Numbered from the stretch's first letter, positions 1 through 9,399 are shown. The stretch: 64,000 nt of DNA from Mesorhizobium sp. M00.F.Ca.ET.216.01.1.1 (GCF_004010325.2 NZ_SADR02000013.1:124001-188000); one strand, 5' to 3'. Notes: a model not told the origin generated them from the sequence alone. Program-made: numbers and translations.

Positions 1-37
1 CTTTTAGAAAGCCATCGATCTTCATTGTTGTGGGCAT
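1..37 (-). CDS. hcp: Start of a probable Hcp-like (TssD) type VI tube protein, cut by the window edge
   Basis: Only twelve codons are visible, reading MPTTMKIDGFLK. The ATG at 37 has a GGAGA ribosome site six bases upstream. The pattern M-x-KIDG resembles the N terminus of Hcp proteins, which stack as hexameric rings to form the inner T6SS tube. Its place directly downstream of tssC, in the same direction and about 50 bases away, fits the common tssA-tssB-tssC-hcp order. With so few residues this is context-led, and another short T6SS protein is possible. Confidence 0.5.
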   Translation of the reverse strand, partial: MPTTMKIDGFLK

Positions 38-86
38 TGTCTTTCTCCACCGCGTTCAAAACAAAACAAGACGTTATTGCTGCAAA

Positions 87-1592
87 TCAAGCCTTCACGG
101 ACGGCAGTTCCGACACCAGCCGGAGCGAGGCGTTGATGCCTTCCAGCTGGTAGTGCGGGCGTAGATAGAAGCGGGCATTGTAGTAGCCCGGCCGTCCCTC
201 CACGCTGTCCACCTGGACCTCGGCGGCGGCGAGCGGACGCTTGGCGCGCGCCTTGTCGTCGGCAAAGGCCGGGTTGGCCAGCACGTACCGGTTGATCCAC
301 TCGGTCAACCAGATCTGCATGTCGGAGCGTTCCTTGAACGAGCCTATCTTGTCGCGGGCAATCGCCTTGAGGTAATGGGCAAAGCGCGAGACCGGGAAAA
401 GATAGGGCAGGTTGGCGCTCAGCCGTTCATTTGACTGTGCATCGGGATCGACCAGCCGCCCGGCGCGCGTCTCGTCGTCCTGCAACGAATGCGCACCGAT
501 GAAAGCCGCAAGGTCGGTGTTCTTCCGATGCAGGATGGGCATCAGCCCGAGCTTGGCCAGCTCGGCCTCGCGCCGATCGTCGATGGCGACTTCCGTCGGG
601 CATTTCATCGCCACCGAGCCGTCGTCGGTGGGGAAGCTGTGCACCGGCAGGTTGATGACCGTGCCGCCGTTCTCGACGCCGCGGATCTGCGTGCCCCAGC
701 CATAGAGCTTGTGACTGCGGTTTATGTTCACGCCCATCGGGAAGGCGGCATTCATCCAGACATATTTGTTGTGGTCGCCCTGCACCTCTTCCTCGAAGGT
801 GAAGCCCTTCACCGGAACGGTGTCCGTGCCATACGGCAATCGCGCCAGGACGCGCGGCATGGTCAGGCCGATGTAGCGCGCGTCCTCGCTCTCGCGCAGC
901 GACTGCCACGAGGCATAGGCCGGGTTGGAGACGATCTGCTGCAGGTCCTGCGGGTTCGGCAGTTCCTGCCAGCTGTCCATGCGGAACAGGCGCGGCGAGG
1001 CGGCCGCGATGAACGGCGTATGCGCGGAGGCGCAGACGCCCGACATGTTGCGCAACAGGCCGACATCGCGTGGGTGGTTCGAGAACTCGTAGGCGCCGAT
1101 CAGGCAGCCGATCGGCTCGCCGCCAAGCATCGAATACTCGTCCGTATAGACTTTCTTGAAGATCGGGCTTTGATCCCACATCTGGCCTTCATAGTCTTCA
1201 AGCGTGTCGGCGAGTTGCTCCTTGGAAATGTTCATCACCCGGATCTTCAGCTTCTGATCCGTCTCGGTGTTGTTGACCAGATACCAGAGGCCGCGCCACG
1301 TGCCTTCCATTTCGCGCACTTCAGGCGCGTGCAGGATTTCGTTGACCTGCTCGGACAGCATCTTGTCGATACCTGATATCAGCGACTTGATCGACTTGAT
1401 CGCGTTGGACGAGATGGTCGTGGTATCGGAGCGGGACTGCGCCGCAAGCGCCAGATTGCGGACGAGTTGCTGCAGTTTCTCGCTGTCGTCCTTCTTGACC
1501 TTGAAATCCTTCTCGAGGAGCCCGCTGAATTCTCCGAGGTCGATCGCTTCCGCTTCGGCGGCGACGGTTGCGGTCTTTTGCTGTTCGGCCAT
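87..1592 (-). CDS. tssC: T6SS contractile sheath large subunit TssC (VipB/ImpC)
   Basis: A 501-residue protein with the full length and conserved segments of TssC: a central SGVCASAHTPFIAAASPRLF-type stretch, the MPRVLARLPYG motif, and a C-terminal YLRPHYQLEGINASLRLVSELP end. TssC pairs with TssB to form the helical sheath that contracts around the Hcp tube and drives the T6SS needle out of the cytoplasm. It lies three bases after tssB and is followed by an hcp-like start, so the three are probably cotranscribed. The start at 1592 has an AGGA-like site inside the end of tssB. No damage is visible. Confidence 0.96.
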   Translation of the reverse strand: MAEQQKTATVAAEAEAIDLGEFSGLLEKDFKVKKDDSEKLQQLVRNLALAAQSRSDTTTISSNAIKSIKSLISGIDKMLSEQVNEILHAPEVREMEGTWRGLWYLVNNTETDQKLKIRVMNISKEQLADTLEDYEGQMWDQSPIFKKVYTDEYSMLGGEPIGCLIGAYEFSNHPRDVGLLRNMSGVCASAHTPFIAAASPRLFRMDSWQELPNPQDLQQIVSNPAYASWQSLRESEDARYIGLTMPRVLARLPYGTDTVPVKGFTFEEEVQGDHNKYVWMNAAFPMGVNINRSHKLYGWGTQIRGVENGGTVINLPVHSFPTDDGSVAMKCPTEVAIDDRREAELAKLGLMPILHRKNTDLAAFIGAHSLQDDETRAGRLVDPDAQSNERLSANLPYLFPVSRFAHYLKAIARDKIGSFKERSDMQIWLTEWINRYVLANPAFADDKARAKRPLAAAEVQVDSVEGRPGYYNARFYLRPHYQLEGINASLRLVSELPSVKA

Positions 1593-1595
1593 GAT

Positions 1596-2135
1596 CTATT
1601 CCTCAACCTTGTCGCCGTCGGACATTGCCTGGCTGGCGATCTTGCTAAGAAGCGGCTCGTTGTTCAGAAGCTGGGCAATGCGCTTTTCGGCATCGACGCG
1701 GCCATCCATGAAGCCGAGCAGTTCCTCGAGCTGGCGCCGCATCTTGAGGATCTCGGCCAATTGCGGGACCTGCTCGGCGATCCTGTCCGGTGCGAAATCC
1801 CCCATCTTGGAGAAGGTGAGATCAAGCGCCAGTTCCTCGTCCCGTTCGGCGCCTTCAGCCTGAGGTAGTGTGTTCTTCACCCGCGCCTTCACGCGCGGTC
1901 CAAGTGCCTCCATGAAACGCGGGAAGCGGTTCGCGTCGGTTTCGACAAAGGAGCGGTCCAGCACCGACTTCGCCGCTTCCTTGGTTTGTGAAGCGCCGGA
2001 AAGGTCGGCCATGACGGCCATGACAAACGGCAGCTCGATGGTCGTCGGGCTGCCATAGGTCTCCACGTCGTAGGCGATCTGCACGCGCGGCGCGCGATTT
2101 CGTTCGATGACCTTTGCTTTGCTTTCGGCTGCCAT
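1596..2135 (-). CDS. tssB: T6SS contractile sheath small subunit TssB (VipA/ImpB)
   Basis: A 179-residue protein with typical TssB features: an N-terminal KVIERNRAPRVQIAYDVET segment, an ELPFVMAVMADLSG motif, a VDRSF/RF-like central region (LDRSFVETDANRFP) and an acidic, glutamate-rich C-terminal half. TssB and TssC interlock into the sheath; the TssB C-terminal helix is normally the part recognised by ClpV for recycling. It sits six bases after tssA and three before tssC, in a tight operon. The length is usual for the family. Confidence 0.96.
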   Translation of the reverse strand: MAAESKAKVIERNRAPRVQIAYDVETYGSPTTIELPFVMAVMADLSGASQTKEAAKSVLDRSFVETDANRFPRFMEALGPRVKARVKNTLPQAEGAERDEELALDLTFSKMGDFAPDRIAEQVPQLAEILKMRRQLEELLGFMDGRVDAEKRIAQLLNNEPLLSKIASQAMSDGDKVEE

Positions 2136-2141
2136 GGCTTG

Positions 2142-3308
2142 CTACCTTTCATCCTTCTGGGCCGTCTTCTTGGCATCGGGAACGCCGGCAAGAAGCCGGA
2201 ATTCCTTCAGCCCCGACGGGGCGAGATCTTCCATCAGTTCAACAAAGTCCATGTGCACCATCCGGCGCACGCGGCGGGCGAGATGCGGGATCGGGCTTGA
2301 CGGTTCGGTGCGGTCGTAGAAGGCGACGACGAGGTCGAGGCATTTCACGACGTCGTCGCGGGAGGAAATCCGGTCTGGGAGACCCGTGCTCGATTCCGCG
2401 TGGCTTGCCATACTTGCCATTGCATCGGCTCCGTTTCGAGCGGGCGTCGGATCTGCAGGCGTGGGAGCTGGCTTTGCCGCGCCATTCGCCATGGCGCCAG
2501 CTGCCGAATTGCGTTCGAGGGTCGTCAGCAAACGCTGCAGAAACCGCTTTAATTCCGGAACGGCGGCGCCGCTGCCTTCCAGACGAACGTTGAGGGTTGT
2601 TTCGACCGCGTTGAGGGCCGCTAGCGCGGCGCGGGCATCGGCGATGAGCGACGTCATCTCAGCGCTGGCTTGATCTGTCTGCGCCGCGCATCCACTGCGC
2701 ACCCGGTTCAAAAGCTGCCCGTGCGCACTGACCAGCGTTGCCTTTTCGGCCGCATTCAATCCTGAAGCCGCTTCCTGAAGCATGACGCGGTCGTCGATCG
2801 CGCCTTGTTCCAGGTCGCGTCCACTGATCGGGCCGATTGCGCGCGGTGCGAGGAACGTCATCTGCCGCAGGTCCGTCAGCAACCCGTCCTGACCATTCTG
2901 CAGGTCAAGCAGGGCGTTGATCCGGCGCAAGGCGGCGTCGCGTGGCGAAGCGTTGGGCCGCAGTGCGGGATGCATGGTCTCCCAATGTGCATCGAATGTT
3001 TGCGCAATAAGGGTCAGACCATGTGCGAGCCCGGCGAGCCCCTCTTCATTGGCCAGCGCGCGGGTGACAATGACAAGCAGGCGCAGATCCCGGCCATGTG
3101 CGCGCAATTCCTCCGCCTTGCCGAGGACGGCAAGCCAGTCGACCGGAATGGTCGTTTGCGACGAGGGCTTGTTGTTCCCGTCGTGGTCGACCTTGACCTG
3201 AGGCTCGGTGAGACGCTGCAGGTCATGAAAGGCTGGATCGTTGCGCAAATCTTCACCTGACGGATTTTCACCGTCCAGTGGATCCAGCCAGAGTGCGAGA
3301 TCAATCAC
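2142..3308 (-). CDS. tssA: T6SS assembly protein TssA (ImpA family)
   Basis: The protein carries the ImpA N-terminal domain, recognisable by DPLDGENPSGEDLRNDPAF at about residues 8-26. It also has a C-terminal segment typical of TssA (EPSSPIPHLARRVRRMVHMD) that caps or primes sheath and tube polymerisation at the baseplate. I chose a GTG start at 3308 because a GGGGGG Shine-Dalgarno-like run lies just upstream and the ImpA domain begins at once; this gives 388 residues. An in-frame ATG at 3359 would add 17 residues. It is first in the tssA-tssB-tssC unit and divergent from clpV. Confidence 0.9.
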   Translation of the reverse strand: MIDLALWLDPLDGENPSGEDLRNDPAFHDLQRLTEPQVKVDHDGNNKPSSQTTIPVDWLAVLGKAEELRAHGRDLRLLVIVTRALANEEGLAGLAHGLTLIAQTFDAHWETMHPALRPNASPRDAALRRINALLDLQNGQDGLLTDLRQMTFLAPRAIGPISGRDLEQGAIDDRVMLQEAASGLNAAEKATLVSAHGQLLNRVRSGCAAQTDQASAEMTSLIADARAALAALNAVETTLNVRLEGSGAAVPELKRFLQRLLTTLERNSAAGAMANGAAKPAPTPADPTPARNGADAMASMASHAESSTGLPDRISSRDDVVKCLDLVVAFYDRTEPSSPIPHLARRVRRMVHMDFVELMEDLAPSGLKEFRLLAGVPDAKKTAQKDER

Positions 3309-3654
3309 ACAACCCCCCAGCGACCAGCCTTGCGGCCGCGCGTGCCCGACTTTTATCACGCAGATTCAACTTATCACAATTCAGCTGCCGCTCACAATTA
3401 ATGAAACGTGTGCAGGCGGCCCTGCTCATCGGCGAAATTCGTGGCGTGATAGTCGGACCCTGTATGTGAAATGCGTCGCATAGAAGCGCGCAATTCCGTG
3501 GTTCTTTCTAGCCAGCGGTGCTGGATGTGCCATGCAGCGGAAGAAAATCGACTGTATCGGGCCCTGTGGGCGCCCTATTAATCGAGCTCTTTGTCAAGTG
3601 GCTGCTTATGTGGCAGGTTGGTAACTGGCAGCCCTGATTACAGGAGCAAGTTCG
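3309..3654. promoter_or_regulatory. Divergent intergenic region between tssA and clpV
   Basis: About 346 bases without a convincing gene, separating the leftward tssA operon from rightward clpV. It must hold the promoters for both. It contains a GGGCCC-TGT-GGGCGCCC-like palindrome near 3559-3577 and several AT-rich patches between 3350 and 3400. I looked for a sigma-54 type -24/-12 element, common for some T6SS loci, and found no match with correct GG-N10-GC spacing. The AGGAG ribosome site of clpV is at about 3642. Confidence 0.5.
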
Positions 3655-6390
3655 ATGGAGCAGCGCCGGTCATCACAGAGCTTTAAACGCAAGGAACTGG
3701 TCGCCAAGCTCAATCCTGTCTGTTTGCGCGCCTTCAAGGCTGCGGCCGACGCCGCCAAATTGCGCGGCAATCCGTACGTTGAGCTCGTCCACTTTATCGA
3801 ACAGTTAGTGCTTTCGGACCGCTCGGATGTGCAACTGATACTTGCCGGCGCGGGGGTGGACGCCGGCCGGCTTACGGCCGACATGACCCGCGCCGTCGAC
3901 AAGCTGCCTTACGGCGCCACCTCGATCGAGGAATTTTCCGACCACATCTTTCATGCCATCCAGGAAGCCTGGAGCCTGGCGGCGCTGGAGTTCGGCGTGG
4001 AGGAGGTCCGCAGCGCGCATATTGTCCTTGCCTGCCTGAAGACGCCGGTGCTGGAAGGCCTGCTGTCGAAGATCAGCGGTGAGTTCGACAAGATCGATGC
4101 CGACGCGGTTATCGCGCGCTTCGCCGATGTCGTGGAAGGTTCACTTGAGGCTGGCGCCTCCACGACAGCTGCCGCCGCCGAAACGCCGCGACGATCGCCG
4201 GCAGGGGATTCGGCGCTGGCGAAATACGCGACCGACCTGACCCAGCGCGCCCGCGACGGCAAGATCGATCCCGTCGTCGGCCGCGACCCGGAGATCAGGC
4301 AGATCGTCGATATCCTGATGCGACGCCGGCAAAACAACCCGATCCTGACCGGCGAGGCCGGGGTCGGCAAAACGGCGGTCGTCGAGGGCTTTGCCTTGCG
4401 CATCGCGCAGGGCGACGTGCCGCCCACGCTGCAGGGCGTCAGCGTGCGGATGCTCGACGTCGGATTGATGCAGGCGGGCGCCAGTGTGAAGGGCGAGTTC
4501 GAAAAGCGCCTGAAGGCGGTCATCGATGAGGTTCAATCCTCCGAAACGCCGGTCATCCTGTTCATCGACGAGGCCCATACCTTGATCGGCGCCGGCGGCG
4601 CGGCTGGAACCGGCGACGCGGCCAATCTGCTGAAGCCGGCGCTGGCGCGCGGTGAGCTTCGCACGATCGCGGCAACGACCTGGGCTGAATACAAGCAGCA
4701 TATCGAGAAGGACCCGGCGCTTACGCGCCGCTTTCAGGTGGTGAAGATCGACGAGCCGTCGGAGGCGGTCGCGGTTCTCATGCTGCGCGGTGTCGCCGGC
4801 GTCCTGGAGCAGCACCACAAGGTGCAGATACTGGATGAGGCAATCGAGGCGGCGGTCAGCCTGTCGCATCGCTACATCCCGGCCAGGCAACTGCCGGACA
4901 AGGCGGTGAGCCTTCTCGATACCGCCTGCGCCCGTGTCGCGATATCGCAGCACGCCACGCCGGCCGAGGTCGAGGATATTATGCGTCGCCGCCAGGCGCT
5001 CGAGGTCGAGCGCGGCATCATCGGCCGCGAGGCTGCGATCGGTATCGAGGTCGCCGACCGGCAGGCTCGGATCGAGACAGGGCTTGCCGAAACCGAACTC
5101 ACGCTTGCCGCCGCGCAGGAACGCTGGGATCGGGAAAAAGCGCTGGTTGCCGAGATACTCGAATTGCGCGCCAGGCTACGTGGCGAGGGCGTGCCGCTCG
5201 ATGCGGTGGAGACGCAGGAGGCGGCCACCGGGACAGCCGAGACCGAAACGCCCGAGACCGAAGCGAAGGCAACGGCGATTGCCGATCCTCCTCCATCCGA
5301 TCCGGCCGCCGATCTCGCGCGGCTGCGGCAATTAATGGCCGAACTTGCCGAGGCGCAAGGCGAGACGCCGCTGATCCTGCCGTCGGTCGACCGCAACGCC
5401 GTGGCTGCGGTGGTCCAGGACTGGACCGGCATCCCGACGGGACGGATGCTGTCGAGTCAGACTGAAAAGGCGCTGCGGCTCGCCGCCACTCTTTCCGAAC
5501 GCGTGGTCGGCCAGGATCATGCCATGGAGATGATCGCCAGGCGCGTGCAGACCAGCCGCGCCGGGCTCGGTGCGCCGGAAAAGCCGGTAGGCGTATTCCT
5601 GCTCTGCGGCCCATCCGGCGTCGGCAAGACCGAAACCGCATTGGCCCTGGCCGAGACACTCTACGGTGGCGAGCAGAACCTCATCTCGATCAACATGTCC
5701 GAGTTCCAGGAAGCCCACACCGTGTCCACGCTGAAGGGAGCGCCGCCCGGATATGTCGGCTACGGCAAGGGCGGCATCCTGACCGAAGCGGTGCGGCGCA
5801 AGCCCTATTCCGTGATCCTGCTCGACGAAGTCGAGAAGGCCCATCCCGACGTGCACGAAATCTTCTTCCAGGTTTTCGACAAGGGGATGATGGACGACAG
5901 CGAGGGCCGGCGGATCGATTTCAAGAACACGCTGATCCTGCTTACCTCGAATGTCGGCTCCGAAGTCATCATGGAGCGGACCAGGAACGGCACGGTTCGG
6001 GCCGGGCTCGACGATCTGGACACCGCCTTGCGCGGCCCGCTGCTGAAGGTCTTCCCGGCGGCTTTCCTCGGCCGGGTGGTGACCATTGCCTACTATCCGC
6101 TCTCGGATTCAATGATCGAAGCCATCACCCGGCATCAGTTCGCCAAGATCGCTCGCCGGCTGCGGGCAAGCAACGATGCCGAGCTGGTGATCGGCGATGG
6201 TGTGATGGATCTCGTCAAGGCCCGCTGCACTGAGATCGAATCCGGCGGGCGGATGATCGATGCCATCCTGACCAACACGCTTCTGCCGGAATTGAGCCGC
6301 GGCGTGCTGAACCGGTCGCTCGAGGGCGAGAAGATGACGAAGGTGACCGTCGGCGCCTCCGAAGCAGGTTTCACCTATACTTTCGAATAG
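3655..6390 (+). CDS. clpV: T6SS AAA+ unfoldase ClpV (TssH)
   Basis: A 911-residue Clp/Hsp100 ATPase with a Clp N domain (about residues 10-160) and two AAA+ modules. The first has Walker A GEAGVGKT near residue 231 and Walker B VILFIDEAH near residue 300. The second has GPSGVGKT near residue 651 and the VILLDEVEKAHPDV box. The divergent N domain (KLNPVCLRAFKAAADAAKLRGNPYVELVHFIEQL) and the middle region match the T6SS-specific ClpV rather than the chaperone ClpB. ClpV disassembles contracted TssB-TssC sheaths so they can be reused. An AGGAG site precedes the ATG. It faces away from the tssABC operon. Confidence 0.96.
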   Translation: MEQRRSSQSFKRKELVAKLNPVCLRAFKAAADAAKLRGNPYVELVHFIEQLVLSDRSDVQLILAGAGVDAGRLTADMTRAVDKLPYGATSIEEFSDHIFHAIQEAWSLAALEFGVEEVRSAHIVLACLKTPVLEGLLSKISGEFDKIDADAVIARFADVVEGSLEAGASTTAAAAETPRRSPAGDSALAKYATDLTQRARDGKIDPVVGRDPEIRQIVDILMRRRQNNPILTGEAGVGKTAVVEGFALRIAQGDVPPTLQGVSVRMLDVGLMQAGASVKGEFEKRLKAVIDEVQSSETPVILFIDEAHTLIGAGGAAGTGDAANLLKPALARGELRTIAATTWAEYKQHIEKDPALTRRFQVVKIDEPSEAVAVLMLRGVAGVLEQHHKVQILDEAIEAAVSLSHRYIPARQLPDKAVSLLDTACARVAISQHATPAEVEDIMRRRQALEVERGIIGREAAIGIEVADRQARIETGLAETELTLAAAQERWDREKALVAEILELRARLRGEGVPLDAVETQEAATGTAETETPETEAKATAIADPPPSDPAADLARLRQLMAELAEAQGETPLILPSVDRNAVAAVVQDWTGIPTGRMLSSQTEKALRLAATLSERVVGQDHAMEMIARRVQTSRAGLGAPEKPVGVFLLCGPSGVGKTETALALAETLYGGEQNLISINMSEFQEAHTVSTLKGAPPGYVGYGKGGILTEAVRRKPYSVILLDEVEKAHPDVHEIFFQVFDKGMMDDSEGRRIDFKNTLILLTSNVGSEVIMERTRNGTVRAGLDDLDTALRGPLLKVFPAAFLGRVVTIAYYPLSDSMIEAITRHQFAKIARRLRASNDAELVIGDGVMDLVKARCTEIESGGRMIDAILTNTLLPELSRGVLNRSLEGEKMTKVTVGASEAGFTYTFE

Positions 6391-6417
6391 CTGCAGCCCG
6401 TTCGACGAGGCACCGGC

Positions 6418-6876
6418 TCAGTTGCGTTTCGGCTTGTCGCGGCGCTCGACGATGTAGATGTGGTCGGCCGCCAGAACCACGTCGCCATGTTGGTTGATCA
6501 CCTCGCAGCGCTCGATGACGCGGCCCGCATCCGGTCGCTTGGGGTCGTCTTCCTTGGCCGCAATGGTCGTGCGGGTCTTGATCGTGTCGCCGATAAAGAC
6601 CGGCTTGATGAAGCGCAGCCGGTCGTAGCCATAGGAAAAGGCGACCGGGTTGACGACGCTTGCCGTCAGCCCGACGCCGACCGAGAACACCAGCGTGCCA
6701 TGGGCGATCCGCTGGCCGAAAGGCGTTGTCTTCATGAACTCGGCGTCCATGTGATGGGGAAAGAAATCGCCGGTATGACCGGCATGGACGACGAAGTCTG
6801 TCTCGGTGATGGTGCGTCCGCTGGTTATCCGCGACGAGCCGATCTGGTAGTCCTCGAAGTAGGTCGTCTGCTCCAT
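6418..6876 (-). CDS. MaoC-family hot-dog dehydratase/hydratase (first of two)
   Basis: A 152-residue single hot-dog domain protein of the MaoC type. It has the catalytic-region pattern D-x5-H (VVHAGHTGDFFPHHMDAEFMK) and the conserved AFSYGYDRLRFIKPVFIGDTI segment. Such enzymes add or remove water across enoyl-CoA esters. The ATG at 6876 follows the stop of the upstream oxidoreductase by one base, so it is the last gene of the sugar operon. A related MaoC gene lies at 17897-18448 and shares the SYGYD-LRFIKPVFIGDTI segment. The substrate is unknown; an enoyl-CoA from the sugar-acid pathway is an inference. Confidence 0.85.
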   Translation of the reverse strand: MEQTTYFEDYQIGSSRITSGRTITETDFVVHAGHTGDFFPHHMDAEFMKTTPFGQRIAHGTLVFSVGVGLTASVVNPVAFSYGYDRLRFIKPVFIGDTIKTRTTIAAKEDDPKRPDAGRVIERCEVINQHGDVVLAADHIYIVERRDKPKRN

Positions 6877-6877
6877 G

Positions 6878-7954
6878 TCAGGGTCTCGCCGCGATCGGTG
6901 TTGCCGGCGCCGCGCTCGATTGGTAGGCGGCCTCGACCAGCGCCATCGTGTTCCAGCCGTCCTCGACGGAACTGACAAGCTCGGTGTCCTCGCCTGACGC
7001 ATAGCGCTGGACATTGGCCATGCGGCCGACGAAGGCGTCCGGAAACCATTCGCCGGTGAGCGGCACCGCAACCCAGTCGGAGCCGCCCTTCGGATGGATC
7101 TCAAGAATATCCGGCTCGCCGCGCGGATAGTCGAGGTTCAGCCCCAGCTTGAGGTAGGCGGCTCCCTCGGTGCCGCAGATGCGGAACTCGCAGGCCTGGT
7201 GCCTGCGGCCGAATTTGTGGTCGTGGTTGATCGACAGCGCACAGCGCACGGTCTCGCCATAGTCGAGGATCGCGCTGGTGCGCGTCTGTGCAACCTTGTG
7301 GCCGGGATGACCGAGGGTCTTGGCGTGGATGCCTCTGGGATCGCCGAGCAATTGCCGGACCAGGTCGAGATAATGGATCGAATGCATGGCGATCTCGACG
7401 CGCGGCGCCTTCAGCAGAAACTCCCAGAGTTGCCAAGGTGTGGCAAGCGCCAGCCAGGCGTCGAAGTCGACCACGTCGCCTAGCCAGCCCTTGGCGATCG
7501 CATCCTTCAGCGCCAGCATCATCGGCGCGAAGCGGAGCTGGAAATTCACTGCGGCCTTCAGGTTTTTCGAACGGCAGATTTCGAGGATTTCGGTCGCCTC
7601 GCCAAGGTCGCTGCCCATCGGCTTCTGGATCAGTGCCACGGCGCCGTTGGGCAGTACCTTGAGCACGGCGGCATGACGAGCGGGTGGCGTCGCCAGATCG
7701 AACACGACGTCCTTGATTGCCGCAGCTTCCTCGGCCGAGCGATAGGCGGTGACGCCCCACTTCTTCGCCAGCTTTTCTGCCTTGGCCTGGTCCGGATCGA
7801 AAAGCCCGGCGACCGGAAAGCCAGCCTTCGTGTAAGCCGGGAAATGCGCATCGCCAACGATCGACCCGGCGCCGAAAATGACGATCGGTCTGGGCTTTGA
7901 CGGTTGCGCCCAAGCCTGGGAAAGCGAGGCAGGATCGAAAACGCCTTCAGTCAT
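6878..7954 (-). CDS. Gfo/Idh/MocA-family NAD(P)-dependent oxidoreductase
   Basis: A 358-residue protein with an N-terminal Rossmann fold (VIFGAGSIVGDAHFPAY, near residue 24) and the Gfo/Idh/MocA C-terminal domain. The usual EKP motif appears as QKP in IQKPMGSDLGEA. These enzymes oxidise or reduce sugars, inositols and related polyols. The ATG at 7954 overlaps the mutarotase stop by eight bases, and the next gene follows after one base, so it is embedded in the ABC-importer operon. A role as sugar dehydrogenase for the imported substrate is an inference; the exact sugar cannot be read. Confidence 0.87.
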   Translation of the reverse strand: MTEGVFDPASLSQAWAQPSKPRPIVIFGAGSIVGDAHFPAYTKAGFPVAGLFDPDQAKAEKLAKKWGVTAYRSAEEAAAIKDVVFDLATPPARHAAVLKVLPNGAVALIQKPMGSDLGEATEILEICRSKNLKAAVNFQLRFAPMMLALKDAIAKGWLGDVVDFDAWLALATPWQLWEFLLKAPRVEIAMHSIHYLDLVRQLLGDPRGIHAKTLGHPGHKVAQTRTSAILDYGETVRCALSINHDHKFGRRHQACEFRICGTEGAAYLKLGLNLDYPRGEPDILEIHPKGGSDWVAVPLTGEWFPDAFVGRMANVQRYASGEDTELVSSVEDGWNTMALVEAAYQSSAAPATPIAARP

Positions 7955-8276
7955 GATGGAAGACTTCATCCATCGCCGCCCACCACTCGCCCTCCTTGCG
8001 GGTCGGCAACGGCTCCTGGCAAGGCATGCACAGCGCCCACCATTCCTGAGTCTTCGGATCGGCGGCCATCTTCGCCATGTCGGCGGCATAGTCGGTGCCG
8101 TGATATTCGAAATAGCTGAACAGCAAGTGCTCCGGCTCCTTGAGGCAGATCGAATAATTCCTGATGTTGCAGGCGGAAATCATGGCCAGCACATCGGGCC
8201 AGACGGCAGCGTGAAGCCGCACATATTCAGTGACCTTTTCCGGCTTGAGGCCAAGCACCATTCCGATCCGCTGCAT
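7947..8276 (-). CDS. L-rhamnose/L-fucose mutarotase-family protein (RhaM-like)
   Basis: A 109-residue protein of the RhaM/COG3254 family. It starts MQRIGMVLGLKPEKVTEYVRLHAAVWP and has conserved H-x3-W (HAAVW), NYSICL, LFSYFEY and EWW patterns. Family members interconvert the alpha and beta anomers of 6-deoxy sugars before oxidation. The C-terminal EVFHHD end is also typical. It sits ten bases after the enolase-superfamily gene and overlaps the oxidoreductase start. Its presence suggests that an aldose, perhaps a 6-deoxyhexose, is the imported substrate. Confidence 0.88.
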   Translation of the reverse strand: MQRIGMVLGLKPEKVTEYVRLHAAVWPDVLAMISACNIRNYSICLKEPEHLLFSYFEYHGTDYAADMAKMAADPKTQEWWALCMPCQEPLPTRKEGEWWAAMDEVFHHD

Positions 8277-8286
8277 GTCCGCCTCC

Positions 8287-9399
8287 CTATTTCGTTATCG
8301 CCGTGGTGAATTCCGCAATGCTCTTCGCCTTGACGGCATCCCAATCCCAGTCGATGCCGATGCCGGGCTCGTCCGGCGCCAGCGCGTGGCCGTCCTCGAT
8401 GCGCATCTTGTTGCCGGTCAGGTCGTCGAGCTGGGGAATATACTCGACATATCTGCCGTTCTGAACGGCGCAGGTCAGGCTGACATGCAGTTCCATAAGG
8501 AAATGCGGGCACACCGGGATGTCGAACGCCTCGGCCGCATGCGCGACCTTCAGCCAGGGCGTGATGCCGCCGATGCGGCCGACATCGACCTGAATGATCG
8601 AGCAGCCGCCTTTTTGCATATATTCGCGGAAATGCCGGATCGAGTAGAGCGACTCGCCGACGGCGACCGGCGTCGAAGTCGCATTCGACAGGCGTACGTG
8701 GCCGTCGATATCGTCGGCCGGCAGCGGCTCCTCGATCCAGGCGAGATCAAGATCGCTGAGCCGCTCCGCCCGCCGGATCGCCTCGTCGACCAAAAAGCCC
8801 TGGTTGCAATCGGTCATGATCTCGTAGGAGTCGCCGACTGCCTTGCGCACCGCCGTGAGGCGGGCGAGATCCTCGGAGCCGTGCGGTTTGCCGATCTTGA
8901 CCTTCGAGCCGCGAAAGCCCTTGGCTTTGGCGGCCAGCGCGTCCTCGACCAGTGCCTCGGTCTCGATATGCAGCCAGCCGCCCTCGGTCGTGTAGAGCGG
9001 GCAGCGGTCCTTGGCGCCGCCGGCCAGTTTCCACAGCGGCAGGCCCTGCTTCTTCGCCCGCAAATCCCAAAGCGCTGTATCGATAGCCGCGAGCGCAATG
9101 GCCGTGATCGCGCCGATCGTCGTGGCGTGGGTGGCAAATTCAAGTTCGTGCCAGATCGCCTCGATCATTTCGGCATCGCGGCCGATCAGCCGCGGCGCGA
9201 GGTGATCGGCCAGCAGCCGCATCACCGACGAGCCGCCGGTGCCGATCGTGTAGCTGTAGCCGGTGCCGACCACACCGTCGGCGTCGGTGATGGTGACGAT
9301 CGGCGTTTCTTGGCTGACAAAACTCTGGATCGCATCAGTGCGCTTGACCTTCGGCACCAGGTCGACCATGCGCAGTTCGACTTTCTCAATCTTTGCCAT
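8287..9399 (-). CDS. Enolase-superfamily (mandelate racemase subgroup) sugar-acid dehydratase or racemase
   Basis: A 370-residue protein with the MR/MLE two-domain layout. The capping domain is followed by a barrel with the K-x-K motif (K166-V-K168), metal-ligand positions in IMTDCNQGF and WIEEPLPADD, and a likely His-Asp dyad in DVGRIGGITPW and CPHFLMELH. This matches acid-sugar dehydratases of the mandelate racemase subgroup, which remove water from aldonates or uronate-derived diacids. It is shorter than classical L-fuconate dehydratases (about 430 residues), so the substrate is left open. It lies four bases after the ATPase gene and upstream of the mutarotase. Confidence 0.88.
   Translation of the reverse strand: MAKIEKVELRMVDLVPKVKRTDAIQSFVSQETPIVTITDADGVVGTGYSYTIGTGGSSVMRLLADHLAPRLIGRDAEMIEAIWHELEFATHATTIGAITAIALAAIDTALWDLRAKKQGLPLWKLAGGAKDRCPLYTTEGGWLHIETEALVEDALAAKAKGFRGSKVKIGKPHGSEDLARLTAVRKAVGDSYEIMTDCNQGFLVDEAIRRAERLSDLDLAWIEEPLPADDIDGHVRLSNATSTPVAVGESLYSIRHFREYMQKGGCSIIQVDVGRIGGITPWLKVAHAAEAFDIPVCPHFLMELHVSLTCAVQNGRYVEYIPQLDDLTGNKMRIEDGHALAPDEPGIGIDWDWDAVKAKSIAEFTTAITK

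Noticed and set aside
489..1376. Long open frame antisense to tssC
   Set aside because: It mirrors the codon structure of tssC in high-GC DNA and has no family likeness or ribosome site.
3309..3654. Sigma-54 promoter in the T6SS divergent region
   Set aside because: TGG...GC words occur but not with the ten-base spacing needed between GG and GC.
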